From contig NZ_JAGTUK010000002.1 of the NCBI RefSeq assembly GCF_018224615.1, positions 1 to 64,000 of the forward strand: 64,000 nucleotides of DNA, read 5' to 3'. The position numbers were made by a program, and so were the translations under genes. A model generated the notes under the pieces. That model saw only the letters and a list, made by a program, of their open reading frames with translations. It made no database searches and had not been told where the DNA came from. Position 1 is the first letter of the stretch. Each line of letters begins with the position of its first letter. This document shows, piece after piece, positions 7,907 to 16,991 of this stretch. Origin of the DNA: Microbacterium paraoxydans. Its GTDB lineage: Bacteria; Actinomycetota; Actinomycetes; Actinomycetales; Microbacteriaceae.

Positions 7907-9505
7907 ATGAACCGACACAGCACCCGCCGCCCCGCGGGTCGATTCGCGATGGCGATCGCCGGCACGGTCGCCGCGGCCATCGCGCTCGCCGGCTGCGGCA
8001 CCGGCGCCGCGAACACCCCGAACGAGAGCCCCGCCGCGAGCGAGATCGACCCCGACGGCATCATCGAGGCCGGGATCTCCTACACGCTCAACGGCAGCTT
8101 CGACCCGATGGTCGCGTCCGGCGCCGTCACGGTCTCCGCCAACTGGCACATCTTCGAGGGCCTGATCGACCTCGACCCCGTGACGCAGGAGGCCGCCCCG
8201 GCGCTCGCCGCCGACTTCCCCACCAAGGTCGACGACACCACCTACGACATCGACCTCCGCGAAGGCGCCACGTTCCAGAACGGCGACCCCGTCACCGCCG
8301 ACGACGTCGTCTTCAGCTACCAGCGTGTGCTCGACCCCGCCAACAACTCCCTGTTCCGCTCCTTCGTCGACTTCATCGACACCGTCACCGCCGTCGACGA
8401 GGACACCGTCCGCATCACCACCGACTACCCGTTCTCCCTCATCGACGACCGCCTCGGCGTGGTCAAGATCGTCCCGAAGGCCGTGGTCGAGGCCGACCCC
8501 GAGGACTTCGGCGCCCACCCGATCGGCTCCGGCCCCTACGCGCTCGTGTCGGCCGTGCCCGAGGACAAGCTCGTGTTCGAGCGCTACGACGACTACAACG
8601 GCCCGCGCCCCGCGCTCGCCGCCGGCATGAACTGGAACCTCCTCGCCGACGCCTCCGCCCGCGTCACCGCGATGTCGACCGGCACCGTGCAGGCCATCGA
8701 GGACGTGCCCTACATCGACGCCGACGCGCTCGCCGCCTCCGCCGACGTGGAGAGCGTGCAGTCGTTCGGCCTGCTGTTCATGATGTTCAACACGAAGGCC
8801 GCGCCGTTCGACGACGTGCGCGTGCGCCAGGCGCTGCACTACGCGCTCGACATGGACACCATCATCGAGACCGGCATGCTCGGCAACGCCACCCCGGCCA
8901 CGTCGTTCCTGCCCGAGGACTACCCCAACTACCACGAGGCGTCCACGGTCTACACGTACGACCCCGACAAGGCCAAGGAACTGCTCGACGAGGCCGGGGT
9001 CTCCGACCTCGCCATCACGCTGCGCATGACCGACACCGGCTGGGTCAAGGAGGTCGCCCCGCTGATCAAGGAGTCGCTCGACGCGATCGGCATCGACACC
9101 ACCCTCGACATCAGCCAGTCGGCGTCCATGTACGAGAAGATCGACTCCGGCGACTACACGGTCGCCATCGCCCCCGGTGACCCGTCCGTGTTCGGCGTCG
9201 ACCCCGACCTGCTCCTGAACTGGTGGTACGGCGAGAACGTCTGGACGCAGACCCGCACCGCCTGGGCCGACTCGCCCGAATACGCCGAGCTGCGCACCCT
9301 GCTCGACACCGCCGTGACGCAGGAGGGCGACGAGCAGCAGGACACCTGGAACCAGGCGTTCGACCTGATCTCCGACCAGGCCGTGCTGTACCCGCTGTTC
9401 CACCGCAAGCTGCCCACCGCCTGGAGCAGCCAGGAGCTCGTCGGCTTCCAGCCCGTGCCCACCACCGGACTGTCGTTCCTCGACGTCGGCGTGGCGGCGA
9501 AGTAG
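7907..9505 (+). CDS. ABC transporter substrate-binding lipoprotein, family 5 (oligopeptide/dipeptide type)
   Basis: This is a 532-residue lipoprotein. The signal peptide ends with a lipobox LAGC and the acylated cysteine is residue 30. The mature part is a family 5 solute-binding protein (motifs VTADDVVFSYQRV and IGSGPYAL). Such proteins bind peptides, nickel complexes or oligosaccharides; sialic acid is imported by one such system in Haemophilus ducreyi (SatABCD). Being first in an operon with NanA-like, NanK-like and NanE genes, it most likely captures an amino sugar or sialoside, though peptide binding is not excluded. GGAG lies upstream of the ATG. It is probably the most highly expressed gene of the operon. 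Confidence 0.85.
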   Translation: MNRHSTRRPAGRFAMAIAGTVAAAIALAGCGTGAANTPNESPAASEIDPDGIIEAGISYTLNGSFDPMVASGAVTVSANWHIFEGLIDLDPVTQEAAPALAADFPTKVDDTTYDIDLREGATFQNGDPVTADDVVFSYQRVLDPANNSLFRSFVDFIDTVTAVDEDTVRITTDYPFSLIDDRLGVVKIVPKAVVEADPEDFGAHPIGSGPYALVSAVPEDKLVFERYDDYNGPRPALAAGMNWNLLADASARVTAMSTGTVQAIEDVPYIDADALAASADVESVQSFGLLFMMFNTKAAPFDDVRVRQALHYALDMDTIIETGMLGNATPATSFLPEDYPNYHEASTVYTYDPDKAKELLDEAGVSDLAITLRMTDTGWVKEVAPLIKESLDAIGIDTTLDISQSASMYEKIDSGDYTVAIAPGDPSVFGVDPDLLLNWWYGENVWTQTRTAWADSPEYAELRTLLDTAVTQEGDEQQDTWNQAFDLISDQAVLYPLFHRKLPTAWSSQELVGFQPVPTTGLSFLDVGVAAK

Positions 9506-9585
9506 CACCGGCCCGACCACGCGGGGGCGCGCTCACCCGAAGAGAGCGCCCCCGCCACCCCCACCCCACCCGGAAGGAGCGGCAC

Positions 9586-10542
9586 GTGTCCACCACGCTC
9601 CGCCTCGTCGGACGGCGACTACTGCAGCTGCCGCTGATGATCCTCGGCATCACGTTCCTGGTCTTCTTCGTGATGTCGTTCTCGCCCGTCGACCCGGCGC
9701 GCACCGCGCTCGGCGAGACCGCGTCTCCCGAAGCCCTCGAGGCCTACCGCGAAGAGCACGGACTGAACCTTCCGCTGTTCGTGCGCTACGTGAACTTCCT
9801 GTTCGGCCTCGTGCAGGGCGACCTCGGCACCTACTCCGCGCGCAGCCTCCCTGTGATCGACGAGGTGGCCCGTGCCTTCCCCGTCACGCTCGCGCTCACC
9901 TTCCTCGGCCTGCTGATCGCCGTGATCGTCGCGTTCGTGATCGGCGTGCTCGCCGCCGTCTACCGCGACCGCTGGCCCGACCAGGTGATCCGCGTGTTCG
10001 GTGTCGCCGCGCTCTCCACGCCGTCGTTCTGGCTCGCGATCCTGCTCATCCAGCTGTTCACGCTGGGCCTCGGACTGCTGCCCGCCTCCGGACCCCTGCC
10101 CGACTTCTGGACCGACCCGTCCGGCTGGCTCGCCCGCATGACCCTCCCTGCCGTGGCGCTCGCCGTGCCCGTGATCGGACAGCTGTCCCGCGTGGTGCGC
10201 ACCTCGATGGTGGAGGAGCTCGACCGCGACTACGTGCGCACCGCGCTCGGCGCCGGCATCCCGCGCGTGATCGTGGTGGGCCGCAACGTGCTGCGCAACG
10301 CCCTCATCACCCCGGTCACGGTGCTCGGCCTGCGCATCGGCTACCTGCTCGGCGGCGCCGTGGTGATCGAGATCATCTTCGCGATCCCCGGCATGGGCAC
10401 CCTGATCCTCAACGGCGTCACCAACAACGAACCGAACCTCGTGCAGGGAGTGACGCTCGCGGTCGCCCTCGCGTTCGTCGTGATCAACATCATCGTCGAC
10501 CTCCTGTACGTGCTCATCAATCCTCGAATCCGGGCGGTGTGA
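9586..10542 (+). CDS. ABC transporter permease, DppB type
   Basis: This 318-residue permease has about six membrane segments and the C-terminal binding-protein-dependent transport motif, with the EAA-like loop around DYVRTALGAGIPRVIVVGRN. The N-terminal LRLVGRRLLQLPLMILGITFL is typical of DppB/OppB. The GTG at 9586 has AAGGAG in good position. It pairs with the permease half of the next gene to form the membrane channel of the importer. Confidence 0.9.
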   Translation: MSTTLRLVGRRLLQLPLMILGITFLVFFVMSFSPVDPARTALGETASPEALEAYREEHGLNLPLFVRYVNFLFGLVQGDLGTYSARSLPVIDEVARAFPVTLALTFLGLLIAVIVAFVIGVLAAVYRDRWPDQVIRVFGVAALSTPSFWLAILLIQLFTLGLGLLPASGPLPDFWTDPSGWLARMTLPAVALAVPVIGQLSRVVRTSMVEELDRDYVRTALGAGIPRVIVVGRNVLRNALITPVTVLGLRIGYLLGGAVVIEIIFAIPGMGTLILNGVTNNEPNLVQGVTLAVALAFVVINIIVDLLYVLINPRIRAV

Positions 10543-10543
10543 C

Positions 10544-12595
10544 ATGCGACGCAGACTCACGGAACGACTCTCCGTCCCCGGCCTCCGCTGGGGCCGGCTC
10601 TCCCTCGGCTCGATCATCTGCCTCACCGTGCTCGCGCTCATCGCGCTCGCCGCGATCCTGGCGCCGCTGATCTCGCCGTACGACCCGCTCGCCTCCGGCA
10701 CGCCCGTGCAGGCCCCCGGTCCCGAGCACTGGTTCGGCACCGACAGGCAGGGGCGCGACATCTTCTCCCGCCTGGTCTACGGCGCCCGCTACTCGCTCGT
10801 GATCGGCCTCGGCGCCACGCTCGTCGCGCTGGCCGTCGCATGCGTGCTCGGCACGATCGCCGCGACCGCCCCGCGGTGGATCTCCGAGACCCTGATGCGC
10901 GTCATGGACGTGATCATGTCGTTCCCCGGCATCGCGCTGGCCGCCGTGTTCGTGGCGGTGTTCGGCAAGTCGCTGCCCGTGCTCGTGCTGACCATCGCGT
11001 TCCTCTACGTGCCGCAGCTCACCCGCATCGTGCGCGCCAACATCCTCGACCAGTACGGCGAGGACTACGTCTCGGCGGTGCGGGTGATGGGAGCGGGCAC
11101 CCCGCGCATCATCGTGCGGCACGTCGCCCGCAACGCCATGGCCCCCGTGCTCGTGTTCGCCACGGTGCTGGTCGCCGACGCGATCGTGTTCGAGGCGTCG
11201 CTGTCGTTCCTGCAGGCCGGGGTGCCCGACCCCGAGCCGTCGTGGGGCAACGTGATCGCCGCCGGCCGCAACCTGCTGATGAGCGGCGCGTGGTGGGCGA
11301 CCTTCTTCCCCGGCATCCTCATCATGATCACGGTGCTGTGCCTCAACATCCTGTCCGAGGGCATGACCGACGCGATGGTGTCGCCGCGCGCCCGCAAGGT
11401 GACCGCCGACGCCGCCAACACCGAGGAGTCGACGCAGGAGCTGGAGGCCGCGGCCGCCCCCGACGACACGCACGTGATCGCCACGGTCGACACGGCCGTG
11501 AACCTCTCCGTGCCCAGCGGCGTGCCCGACGTGCTGGTGCCCACCGCGGAGGCCGTGCCTCTCGCCGAGCGCCTGGCCCAGCTGCGGGAGCGCGAGCTCA
11601 GCCGCACCGACCGGCTCGAGTACACCGGAGACGCGGCGCCGCTGCTGGAGGTTCAGGACTTGTGCATCTCGTTCCCGCGCCACGGTGACGTCGACGTGGT
11701 CGACCACGTCAGCTTCACGGTGCGCCCGGGCGAGACCATGTCGCTCGTGGGCGAGTCGGGCTGCGGCAAGTCCATCACCTCGCTTGCGATCATGGGGCTG
11801 CTCGACCCGAAGGCCGACATCCGCGGCCGCATCCTGTTCGACGGCAGGGACCTGTTGCAGCTCTCCCCGAAGGAGCGCAACGCCCTCCGCGGGCACGACA
11901 TCGCGATGGTGTACCAGGACGCCCTGAGCTCCCTGAACCCGGCGATGCTGATCCGCTCGCAGCTGAAGCAGCTCACCTCACGCGGCGGCACCCGCACGGC
12001 CCAGGAGCTGCTGGAGCTGGTGGGCCTCGACCCGCAGCGCACGCTCGCCTCCTACCCGCACGAACTGTCGGGCGGCCAGCGGCAGCGCGTGCTGATCGCG
12101 ATGGCCCTGACCCGCGACCCGCGCCTCGTGATCGCGGACGAGCCCACCACGGCGCTCGACGTGACCGTGCAGGCGCAGGTGGTCGAGCTGCTGATGCGGT
12201 TGCAGCGGGAGCTCGGGTTCGCGCTCGTGTTCGTCTCGCACGACCTCGCCCTGGTCGCCGAGCTGTCGCACCGCATCACCGTGATGTACGCGGGACAGGT
12301 GGTCGAGCAGGGGACGACGCGCGAGGTGCTGACGCAGCCCGTGCACGAGTACACGCAGGGGCTGCTCGGGGCCGTGCTGTCGATCGAGGCCGGATCCGAC
12401 CGGCTGCACCAGGTGTCCGGCGTGGTGCCGTCTCCGCGCGACTTCCCCGCGGGCGACCGCTTCGCCCCGCGCTCGTCCGACCCGGCGCGCTACGCGGGCG
12501 TCGAGCCCGTGCGCCGTCGCATCGAGGGCACAGAGCACTACTACTCCGCGCATCCCGACGATGCGCCCGTCGAGGCGATCGGAGCAGGACGATGA
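10544..12595 (+). CDS. Fused ABC permease (DppC) and ATPase (DppD)
   Basis: This 683-residue protein joins two normally separate subunits. Residues 1 to about 285 are a DppC-type permease with six membrane segments (HWFGTDRQGRDIFSRLVYGA is diagnostic). An Ala/Glu-rich linker follows to about 365. From there to about 630 is a DppD-type ATPase with Walker A GESGCGKS, signature LSGGQRQR and Walker B LVIADEP, followed by the oligopeptide-transporter tail. The fusion is a known but minority arrangement in actinobacteria. It starts 1 bp after the previous stop and overlaps the next gene by 4 bp. Confidence 0.9.
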   Translation: MRRRLTERLSVPGLRWGRLSLGSIICLTVLALIALAAILAPLISPYDPLASGTPVQAPGPEHWFGTDRQGRDIFSRLVYGARYSLVIGLGATLVALAVACVLGTIAATAPRWISETLMRVMDVIMSFPGIALAAVFVAVFGKSLPVLVLTIAFLYVPQLTRIVRANILDQYGEDYVSAVRVMGAGTPRIIVRHVARNAMAPVLVFATVLVADAIVFEASLSFLQAGVPDPEPSWGNVIAAGRNLLMSGAWWATFFPGILIMITVLCLNILSEGMTDAMVSPRARKVTADAANTEESTQELEAAAAPDDTHVIATVDTAVNLSVPSGVPDVLVPTAEAVPLAERLAQLRERELSRTDRLEYTGDAAPLLEVQDLCISFPRHGDVDVVDHVSFTVRPGETMSLVGESGCGKSITSLAIMGLLDPKADIRGRILFDGRDLLQLSPKERNALRGHDIAMVYQDALSSLNPAMLIRSQLKQLTSRGGTRTAQELLELVGLDPQRTLASYPHELSGGQRQRVLIAMALTRDPRLVIADEPTTALDVTVQAQVVELLMRLQRELGFALVFVSHDLALVAELSHRITVMYAGQVVEQGTTREVLTQPVHEYTQGLLGAVLSIEAGSDRLHQVSGVVPSPRDFPAGDRFAPRSSDPARYAGVEPVRRRIEGTEHYYSAHPDDAPVEAIGAGR

Positions 12596-13392
12596 GCGAG
12601 CCCGTCATCCAGCTGCAGGACGTGCACGTCCGCTACAAGACCAGGGCGTCGTCGCTGTTCCGCCCCCGCTACGTCGATGCGCTCGACGGCGTCTCCCTCA
12701 CGGTGCGCCGCGGGCAGACGCTCGGCATCGTGGGCGAGTCCGGCTCCGGCAAGTCGACATCCGCGAAGGTGCTCATCGGCCTGGAGAAGCCCACGAGCGG
12801 GCAGGTCGTGTTCGGCGGGGAGCCCGTGCGGTCCTTCACGCCCGCCGTGCGAAAGCGCCTCGGACGCATCCTGTCGGTGGTGTTCCAGGACCCGGCGACC
12901 GCGCTCAACGCCCGCATGACCGTGCGCGACGCGCTGCTCGACCCGCTGCAGGTGCACCGCCTCGGCACGGCCGCCAGCCGGTCGCGGAAGGTGCGCGACC
13001 TGATCGGCCTGGTCGGGCTGCCCGCGTCCGCGCTCGACGCCCTGCCCAGCCAGCTCTCCGGCGGGCAGCGGCAGCGCGTAGCGATCGCCCGGGCGCTCGT
13101 GCTCGACCCGCAGGTGATCGTCGCGGACGAGCCCACCTCGGCGCTCGACGTGTCGGTGCGCGCGCAGATCCTCAACCTCCTGACCGACCTGAAGGAGCAG
13201 CTCGGCCTTGGGATGGTTTTCATCTCGCACGACATCCAGACCGTCCGCTACCTGTCCGACGAGATCGCCGTCATGAACCGGGGCAGGGTCGTCGAGTTCG
13301 GCGACGCGGCCCGCGTGTTCGACGACCCCGCCGACGACTACACCAGAACGCTGCTGGGCGCTGCGCCCTCGCTGCTCGACCCCCACCACTGA
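12592..13392 (+). CDS. ABC transporter ATP-binding protein, DppF type
   Basis: This 266-residue ATPase has Walker A GESGSGKS (about residues 45-52), signature LSGGQRQR, Walker B VIVADEPTSALD and the H-loop FISHD. It is the second ATPase of the importer, pairing with the ATPase half of the preceding fusion. ATGA overlap with the upstream gene indicates translational coupling. It is shorter than many DppF proteins because it ends soon after the ATPase core. Confidence 0.9.
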   Translation: MSEPVIQLQDVHVRYKTRASSLFRPRYVDALDGVSLTVRRGQTLGIVGESGSGKSTSAKVLIGLEKPTSGQVVFGGEPVRSFTPAVRKRLGRILSVVFQDPATALNARMTVRDALLDPLQVHRLGTAASRSRKVRDLIGLVGLPASALDALPSQLSGGQRQRVAIARALVLDPQVIVADEPTSALDVSVRAQILNLLTDLKEQLGLGMVFISHDIQTVRYLSDEIAVMNRGRVVEFGDAARVFDDPADDYTRTLLGAAPSLLDPHH

Positions 13393-13408
13393 AACGACCG
13401 GAACCGCC

Positions 13409-14353
13409 ATGCCCTCTGCCTCCACCGCCCCTTCGTTCTCGGGCGTCGTCCCGCCCGTCGCCACCCCGCTCCTCCCGGACGGCACGATCGACCACGCCTC
13501 GCTGGGCCGCCTGGTCGACCGCCTGATCGGCGAGGGCGTGTCCGGGCTGTTCGCGCTCGGCTCGACCGGCGAGACCGCCTACTTCACCGACGACCAGCGC
13601 GTCGCGCTGCTGCGCACGATCGTCGCCGCGAACGCCGGCCGCGTGCCCGTGATCGCCGGAGCCATCGAGCTGACCGCCCCGCGCATCATCCAGACCGCCC
13701 GCCGCCTGGTCGAGGCGGGGGCGCAGGCGATCGTCACCACGGCACCCCTGTACACGCTGAACTCGGCCGCCGAGATCGCCGACCACTTCCGCACCATCGC
13801 CGCCGCGATCGACGCGCCGCTGTGGGCGTACGACGTGCCGGTGCGCGTGCACACCAAGCTCGGCGTCGACCTGCTCGTGCAGCTCGGCAGCGAGGGCGTG
13901 ATCCAGGGCGTCAAGGACTCCTCGGGCGACGACGTGTCGTTCCGCCGCCTGGTCGCCGCGAACGAGGCCGCCGGGCGGCCGCTGCAGCTGCTCACCGGGC
14001 ACGAGGTCGTGGTCGACGCGATGGCGCTCGTCGGGGCCGCCGGGGTCGTGCCGGGGCTCGCGAACGTCGAGGCTGCGGGCTACGTGCGGCTGTGGGACGC
14101 CGCGCAGCGGGGCGACTGGACCGCAGCGCGCACCGAGCAGGAGCGCATCAACCGCCTGTTCGACATCGTGTTCCAGCCGCGCGGACTCTCCGGCGACGCC
14201 ACCGGGGTCGGCGCGTTCAAGGCCGCCATGCACGCCCGCGGCATCATCGACCACGCCACCATGGCCGACACGGTGCAGACGCTCGACGCCGGCGCGGTCG
14301 CCGCGATCCGCGCCATCCTCGACGAGCTCGGCCTGCTCCCGGTCGCGGTGTGA
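13409..14353 (+). CDS. nanA: N-acetylneuraminate lyase/dihydrodipicolinate synthase-family aldolase
   Basis: This 314-residue class I aldolase has a (beta/alpha)8 barrel. It has GSTGE at 51-55, the catalytic tyrosine in YDVPV (Tyr141) and the Schiff-base lysine in GVKDSSGDD (Lys169). Members cleave N-acetylneuraminate to pyruvate and N-acetylmannosamine, or make dihydrodipicolinate, or act on related keto acids. A housekeeping DapA role is unlikely, because the gene sits between a transporter and kinase plus NanE genes; this context makes sialic acid lyase the best guess. Substrate assignment is inference. Confidence 0.75.
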   Translation: MPSASTAPSFSGVVPPVATPLLPDGTIDHASLGRLVDRLIGEGVSGLFALGSTGETAYFTDDQRVALLRTIVAANAGRVPVIAGAIELTAPRIIQTARRLVEAGAQAIVTTAPLYTLNSAAEIADHFRTIAAAIDAPLWAYDVPVRVHTKLGVDLLVQLGSEGVIQGVKDSSGDDVSFRRLVAANEAAGRPLQLLTGHEVVVDAMALVGAAGVVPGLANVEAAGYVRLWDAAQRGDWTAARTEQERINRLFDIVFQPRGLSGDATGVGAFKAAMHARGIIDHATMADTVQTLDAGAVAAIRAILDELGLLPVAV

Positions 14354-15285
14354 TGCCCGAGGTCGTCCTCGCCGTCGACATCGGGGGCACCAAGACCGCC
14401 GCGGCGCTGGCCGACCGCTCCGACGTGCTGCTGCGCACCGAGGTGGCCGCGACCCCCGCCGCCGACGGACCCGCCGCGGTCGTGGCGACCGTGGCGGCAC
14501 TGGCCGAGCGGCTGCTGCCCGCCGGTGCGACGTTTGCGGGTGTCGGGATCGGCACGGCCGGGGTCGTGAACGCGGCCACCGGCACCATCGTGTCGGCCAC
14601 CGACACGTTCGCGGACTGGCCGGGCACGCCGCTCGCCGCCCTGGTGCGCACGGCCCTGGGGTCGCGGCTGCGTCCCGCGGCACCGGTCGCGGTGCAGAAC
14701 GACGTGGACGCCCATGCCGCGGGGGAGTACCGGCACGGGGCGGCCGCCGGCGCCGCGAGCGCCCTGGTGGTCGCGGTCGGCACCGGGGTCGGGGCCGGCC
14801 TGATCCTCGACGGCCGCCCGGCCCGCGGCGCCCACCACGTGGCGGGCGAGATCGCGCACGTGCCGACCCCCGGGGCCGAGCACCTGCGCTGCCCGTGCGG
14901 ACGTCGCGGACACCTGGAGGCCATCGGCTCCGGTCTCGGCCTGCACCGCCACTACCTGTCGCTCGGCGGCGACCCCGGGCTGCGCGACGCCAGGGCCGTG
15001 GCCGCCGCCGCGACCGCGGAAGACCGGCTGGCCCTGCGCGCGCTCGAGGACTCCGCCGCCGCGGTCGGCCGGGCACTCGCGGGGGCCGCCGCGCTGCTCG
15101 ACCCCGAGCGTGTCGTGGTGACCGGCGGCGTGCCGAACATCGGCGAGCCGTGGTGGGGCCCGATGCGCGCGGCCTACCGCGCCGAAGCGATCGACGCCCT
15201 GCAGTCCACACCGATCCTGCCGGGTGCGCTCGGCGACGACGCCCCGCTGCGAGGAGCAGCCGCATCCGCCTGGAGGACCCCATGA
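14353..15285 (+). CDS. nanK: ROK-family sugar kinase (probable N-acetylmannosamine kinase)
   Basis: This 310-residue ROK kinase has the phosphate loop DIGGTKTA near the N-terminus, GIGTAG, and the signature region GTGVGAGLILDGRPARGAHH. The zinc motif, normally CxCGxxGCxE, reads CPCGRRGHLE here, with histidine replacing the third cysteine. Histidine can also bind zinc. The gene overlaps nanA by one base and nanE by 3 bp. With NanE next door it most likely phosphorylates N-acetylmannosamine to feed NanE. Other hexosamines are possible. Confidence 0.78.
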   Translation: MPEVVLAVDIGGTKTAAALADRSDVLLRTEVAATPAADGPAAVVATVAALAERLLPAGATFAGVGIGTAGVVNAATGTIVSATDTFADWPGTPLAALVRTALGSRLRPAAPVAVQNDVDAHAAGEYRHGAAAGAASALVVAVGTGVGAGLILDGRPARGAHHVAGEIAHVPTPGAEHLRCPCGRRGHLEAIGSGLGLHRHYLSLGGDPGLRDARAVAAAATAEDRLALRALEDSAAAVGRALAGAAALLDPERVVVTGGVPNIGEPWWGPMRAAYRAEAIDALQSTPILPGALGDDAPLRGAAASAWRTP

Positions 15286-15968
15286 GATTCACCGACACCA
15301 TCGACCGCCTGCGCGGCGGCCTCATCGTCTCGTGCCAGGCGTACCCCGGTGAGGCCATGCGCGACCCCCGCACGATGGCGCAGGTCGCCGCCGCGGCCCT
15401 CGTCGGCGGTGCCATCGGCATCCGGGTGCAGGGTCTCGACGACATCCGCGCGGTCGCCGAGCTGCCGGTGCCCGTCGTGGGCCTGTGGAAGGACGGCGAC
15501 GCCGACGTCTTCATCACCCCCACGCTGGAGCACGCGAAGGCCGTGGCCGACGCGGGAGCCGACATCGTGGCGATCGACGGCACGCGGCGACCGCGCCCAG
15601 ACGGCCGGACGCTCGCCGAGACCGTCGCCGGGATCCGCGCGCACACCGACGCGCTCATCATGGCCGACTGCGGTTCGCTCGACGACGCGGTCGCCGCCGA
15701 GGCCGCCGGTGCCGACATCCTCGGCACCACCCTGTCGGGCTACACGGGCGAGCGGCCGAAGACCGACGGGCCCGACCTGGAGCTGATCGGCCTCATCGCG
15801 GAGCGCTGCACGCGCCCGATCGTGGCCGAGGGGCGCATCCACACCCCGGACCACGCGGCGGCGGCGATCGCGGCGGGCGCGCTCGCGGTGTGCGTCGGCA
15901 CCGCGATCACCCACCCGGCCACCATCACGTCGTGGTTCGCGGACGCCCTCGCGCGCACGCACGCATGA
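15282..15968 (+). CDS. nanE: N-acetylmannosamine-6-phosphate 2-epimerase
   Basis: This 228-residue TIM-barrel enzyme matches NanE: GGLIVSCQAYPGEAMRDP at the N-terminus, GAIGIRVQG, VVGLWKD, a lysine in the active-site strand, and DGTRRPRPDG. It converts N-acetylmannosamine 6-phosphate to N-acetylglucosamine 6-phosphate, the third step of sialic acid degradation. This is the most diagnostic gene of the operon. Overlaps on both sides indicate coupled translation. NagA and NagB, needed to finish the pathway, are not in this window. Confidence 0.9.
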   Translation: MRFTDTIDRLRGGLIVSCQAYPGEAMRDPRTMAQVAAAALVGGAIGIRVQGLDDIRAVAELPVPVVGLWKDGDADVFITPTLEHAKAVADAGADIVAIDGTRRPRPDGRTLAETVAGIRAHTDALIMADCGSLDDAVAAEAAGADILGTTLSGYTGERPKTDGPDLELIGLIAERCTRPIVAEGRIHTPDHAAAAIAAGALAVCVGTAITHPATITSWFADALARTHA

Positions 15969-16882
15969 CCGCGCCGATCCTCGTCAGCGCGTACCCGCTG
16001 TCCCCGGCGCATGCGCGGTGGGACCCGGCGCTGGAGGCCGAGCTGCTGCCGGTGCTGTGCGCGCTCCCCGGGGTCGCCGGGCTCGAGGTGCCGTGGACGG
16101 GCGGCCTGCACCCGCACGACGACGCCTGGTTCCTCGCGCACGTGCCCGCCGTGCCGCTCGCGGTCACCCCCGTGCCGTTCGTGATGCGCCGCGTGGCGGA
16201 CGACCCCCGCTACGGCCTGGCGTCGTCCGACCCCGAGGGCCGTGCGGCCGCGGTCGCCGACCTGCGCCGCGTGGCCGCCGACGTCGCACGGCTCCGCAGC
16301 GAGAGCGCGGCCGAGGTCGCCGTGGTCACGCTGCACACCGCGCCGCGCGGCACCGGTGCGGTCGAGCCGCTGGCCCGGTCGCTGGCCGAGGTCGCCGCAC
16401 TCGACTGGTCGGGCGCGCGACTGGTGATCGAGCACTGCGACGCGCACGTGCCCGGCCGGACGCCCGAGAAGGGGTTCCTGCCGCTCGCGGCCGAGGTCGC
16501 CGCGATCCGGGCGGCCGCGGTGCCCGTGGGGCTGTGGCTGAACTGGGGCCGCTCCGCGATCGAGCTGCGCGACGCCGACGCCGTCACGGCACAGATCGCC
16601 GAAGCCGCCGCGTCCGGGCTGCTGGCCGGGCTCGCGCTCTCCGGGGCGGCCGCGGTGGCGAGTCCCTACGGCTACCCGTGGATCGACGCGCACCTGCCGT
16701 TTGCGGAGACCCACCCGGAGTCGCGGTCGCTGCTCGACGCGGCACACGTCGCGGCGGCACTGGCGGCGGCGGGCGACGTCGAGTGGCTCGGCCTCAAGGT
16801 CGCCCGACGCCCCGAGGACACGACCGCCGCGGAGGTGCGGCGCACGGCCGAGCGCCACCTCGCCGTGCTGCGCGCCGCCTGA
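15965..16882 (+). CDS. DUF4862 family protein, TIM-barrel-like
   Basis: This 305-residue protein matches the DUF4862 group: N-terminal LVSAYPLSPAHARWDP, EVPWTGGLHPHD, VVTLHTAPRG and VIEHCDAHVPGRTPEKGF. The histidine and acidic residues at strand ends (HTAP, EHCDAH) look like a metal-dependent sugar isomerase/epimerase barrel. It overlaps nanE by 4 bp, so it is the last gene of the operon. No function is established. A role in processing a modified sialic acid or amino sugar is a reasonable inference. Confidence 0.75.
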   Translation: MTAPILVSAYPLSPAHARWDPALEAELLPVLCALPGVAGLEVPWTGGLHPHDDAWFLAHVPAVPLAVTPVPFVMRRVADDPRYGLASSDPEGRAAAVADLRRVAADVARLRSESAAEVAVVTLHTAPRGTGAVEPLARSLAEVAALDWSGARLVIEHCDAHVPGRTPEKGFLPLAAEVAAIRAAAVPVGLWLNWGRSAIELRDADAVTAQIAEAAASGLLAGLALSGAAAVASPYGYPWIDAHLPFAETHPESRSLLDAAHVAAALAAAGDVEWLGLKVARRPEDTTAAEVRRTAERHLAVLRAA

Positions 16883-16953
16883 GCCGGGCGAAACTCACAG
16901 GCCGCTCCCAGCCCCGCGGGACCAAAACCGCCCCGCCCCTGGTTCTCCTCTAT

Positions 16954-16974
16954 GACGCCGCAGCCAGCGGCGTC
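16954..16974 (+). promoter_or_regulatory. Hairpin upstream of msrB
   Basis: GACGCCGC and GCGGCGTC form a perfect 8-bp stem around AGCCA, ending 17 bp before the msrB start and just before its ribosome site (AAAGGAG). There is no T-run, so a simple terminator for the nan-like operon is doubtful. It could be an operator or an mRNA structure affecting msrB translation. Confidence 0.4.
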
Positions 16975-16991
16975 GGACAAAGGAGCCACTC

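Noticed and set aside
13271..15730. Long minus-strand frame across nanA, ROK and nanE
   Set aside because: Antisense shadow of three coupled, recognised genes.
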